Both the position numbers and the translations under genes were made by a program. Positions 62,731 through 64,000 of a stretch of DNA of 64,000 bases are shown piece after piece (position 1 is the stretch's first letter; every line of letters begins with the position of its first letter). This stretch comes from Rhinopomastus cyanomelas. Lineage: Eukaryota > Chordata > Aves > Bucerotiformes > Rhinopomastidae. The notes under the pieces were generated by a model. The model saw only the letters and a program-made list of their open reading frames with translations. It searched no databases and was not told the DNA's origin. The stretch is taken from positions 744,001 through 808,000 of the forward strand of contig VXBP01003566.1 of the NCBI GenBank assembly GCA_013400115.1, written 5' to 3'.

Positions 62731-64000
62731 GTCTAGTTCTGATACAAAGAGTCTTCTGTGTCCTTGCAACTTGGAATTGGGCAGCGTCCTTTTAACTGTT
62801 AGATTTTGTAGTAGTGGTCACTTTGAGAAACTTGATGGCAAAAGCAGGATTTAACAGGGAATCTCACTTCCTTCAGCTCTAGGATATCTTCAGTGCAGCA
62901 CAACTCATCGATTCATTAAGCACTTTCAATGCCATGAGTGGGCAGCAAGGGGCATCACGAGATGCCATTCAGTGAATGGCTTAAATGCCATGTCATGATC
63001 CTCAGTTTGTCTGTTATTCCTTTTGGATCAGCCTTTGGCAGCCCAGAGCTGCTATTTTAGCTGCTATTTTTAGGTGATAAGTCTGCGATGCTTAAGCTAT
63101 TAAAATAGCATCACCTCTGAAGACCAGCCTAGCGTTAGGAAGAGTGCTGGTGGTCTCTTCATAGGAGCTAATAAGAGCCCCAGCAAGAAAACTAATTTAA
63201 ACGACTCTACATTTTCCAATTTCAAGCTCTCCTGGTTGTATTTAGTTCATTTTAAGTAGAGCCTAGCCAGGTAAAAATCTTCATGGGGAAACCAGCATAG
63301 TTTGACCAACAGAGTTGTATCTCGAAGACATTTCCTCCCCCAGATATTAAACTGTTGGTAGTCTTGCTTTCTGCAGACATCCCGTTCCTGTCTGGTGTTT
63401 CTGTCAGTCTTGTGGCCAGAATATTCCTTTTGGAACTCGTGTGAGGTGATCCTTCAGGTCCAGATGAACTACAGTGCTCTACAGGTAAGGGAGCTGTAGG
63501 GAAATGAAGGGCTGGACACGTGGGAGTGGGGAACTCACTCGCTAACTGTGATTAGTTAAGATCTTATTTCAGCAACAGCTAACGCTGGGTGTGTTGCTTC
63601 CCTTGTACCCAGGGGGCTTACAACATCATAGCCTGTGGACAGACTCCTCTGCTACCAGGAAAACTTAGAGTCAGTGGTGACCCCAGACATTTTATTACTC
63701 GTTGCTCATTCCACCTGCTGGAGTGGTCTGTCCCTGCTCCTTGGCAGACAAGACAGGACAGGACACAAACACACTCCTGATTCACTGCGGGAGGTAGATC
63801 AGATCATTTAACTCAAACTGTTTCATCAGAGTTTTAAACAAGGACAGCTGGGATCATTCTGGAATGAGCAGGGAGTTCTGCTGTTGGCTTTAGGGTTCAA
63901 ACACTTTGGTTTAGGTTCCTTTCTAGGAGCTGAAGTGGGGCTGCTTGAGCCATGAGGCAAAGACAAGTGGTGTCTCCAGATCAGCCAAGCAAAGAGATTG
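62731..64000. other. Downstream flank to window end, unclassified
   Basis: No gene, RNA or repeat recognised. If the next cluster gene lies downstream, as in chicken, its first coding exon is not inside the window. Confidence 0.45.

Overview
This is avian nuclear DNA. The window holds about 40 fragments of the CR1 non-LTR retrotransposon, which dominates bird genomes. It also holds four complete eight-exon-type clade B serpin genes in tandem on the + strand. These can be assigned by protein similarity and by shared intron positions and phases: SERPINB12 (coding exons 3600-12451), SERPINB14C/OVALX (18676-25262), SERPINB14B/OVALY (36061-40773) and SERPINB14/OVAL, ovalbumin (53499-58280). The order X-Y-OVAL is that of the chicken ovalbumin locus. 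The predicted proteins differ from chicken at many positions, so this is another bird; I cannot name the species.

Layout: 1-3.6 kb is upstream flank of SERPINB12 with one CR1. 3.6-12.5 kb is SERPINB12 (416 aa predicted, long C-D loop, Arg-Ser reactive bond). 12.5-17.3 kb is intergenic, with two CR1 clusters and a duplicated piece of regulatory-looking DNA. 17.34-25.26 kb is OVALX with a TATA box and leader exon (393 aa). 25.3-34.1 kb is intergenic. 34.1-41.4 kb is OVALY with TATA box, leader exon and probable poly(A) signal (388 aa). 41.4-50.5 kb is a CR1-rich intergenic stretch with a tRNA/CR1 composite. 50.5-58.96 kb is ovalbumin with its steroid-responsive upstream region, a COUP-TF-type direct repeat, TATA box, leader exon, seven coding exons (385 aa) and a 3' UTR whose end matches the chicken poly(A) region. 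58.96-64 kb is downstream flank with CR1s and no recognised gene.

The three egg-white genes share a promoter design: TATA about 31-32 bp before an aligned cap site, and a short non-coding leader ending in GTAAG. They also share an upstream block where chicken has its steroid-dependent regulatory element. A second block shared by OVALY and OVAL lies further upstream. The genes therefore look like duplicates of a whole regulatory-plus-coding unit. Superimposed on this is a near-identical X/Y tract over exon 7 and its flanking introns, the mark of recent gene conversion.

The most notable observations are the X/Y conversion tract, an ovalbumin hinge that looks like that of inhibitory serpins (P14 Ser rather than the Arg of chicken), the retained regulatory blocks, the 5-codon exon extension by donor shift in OVALX, a tRNA-headed CR1-tailed SINE-like element, repeated CR1 tail dimers, and a CR1 hairpin just downstream of the ovalbumin promoter. 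No new biological system is evident beyond these.
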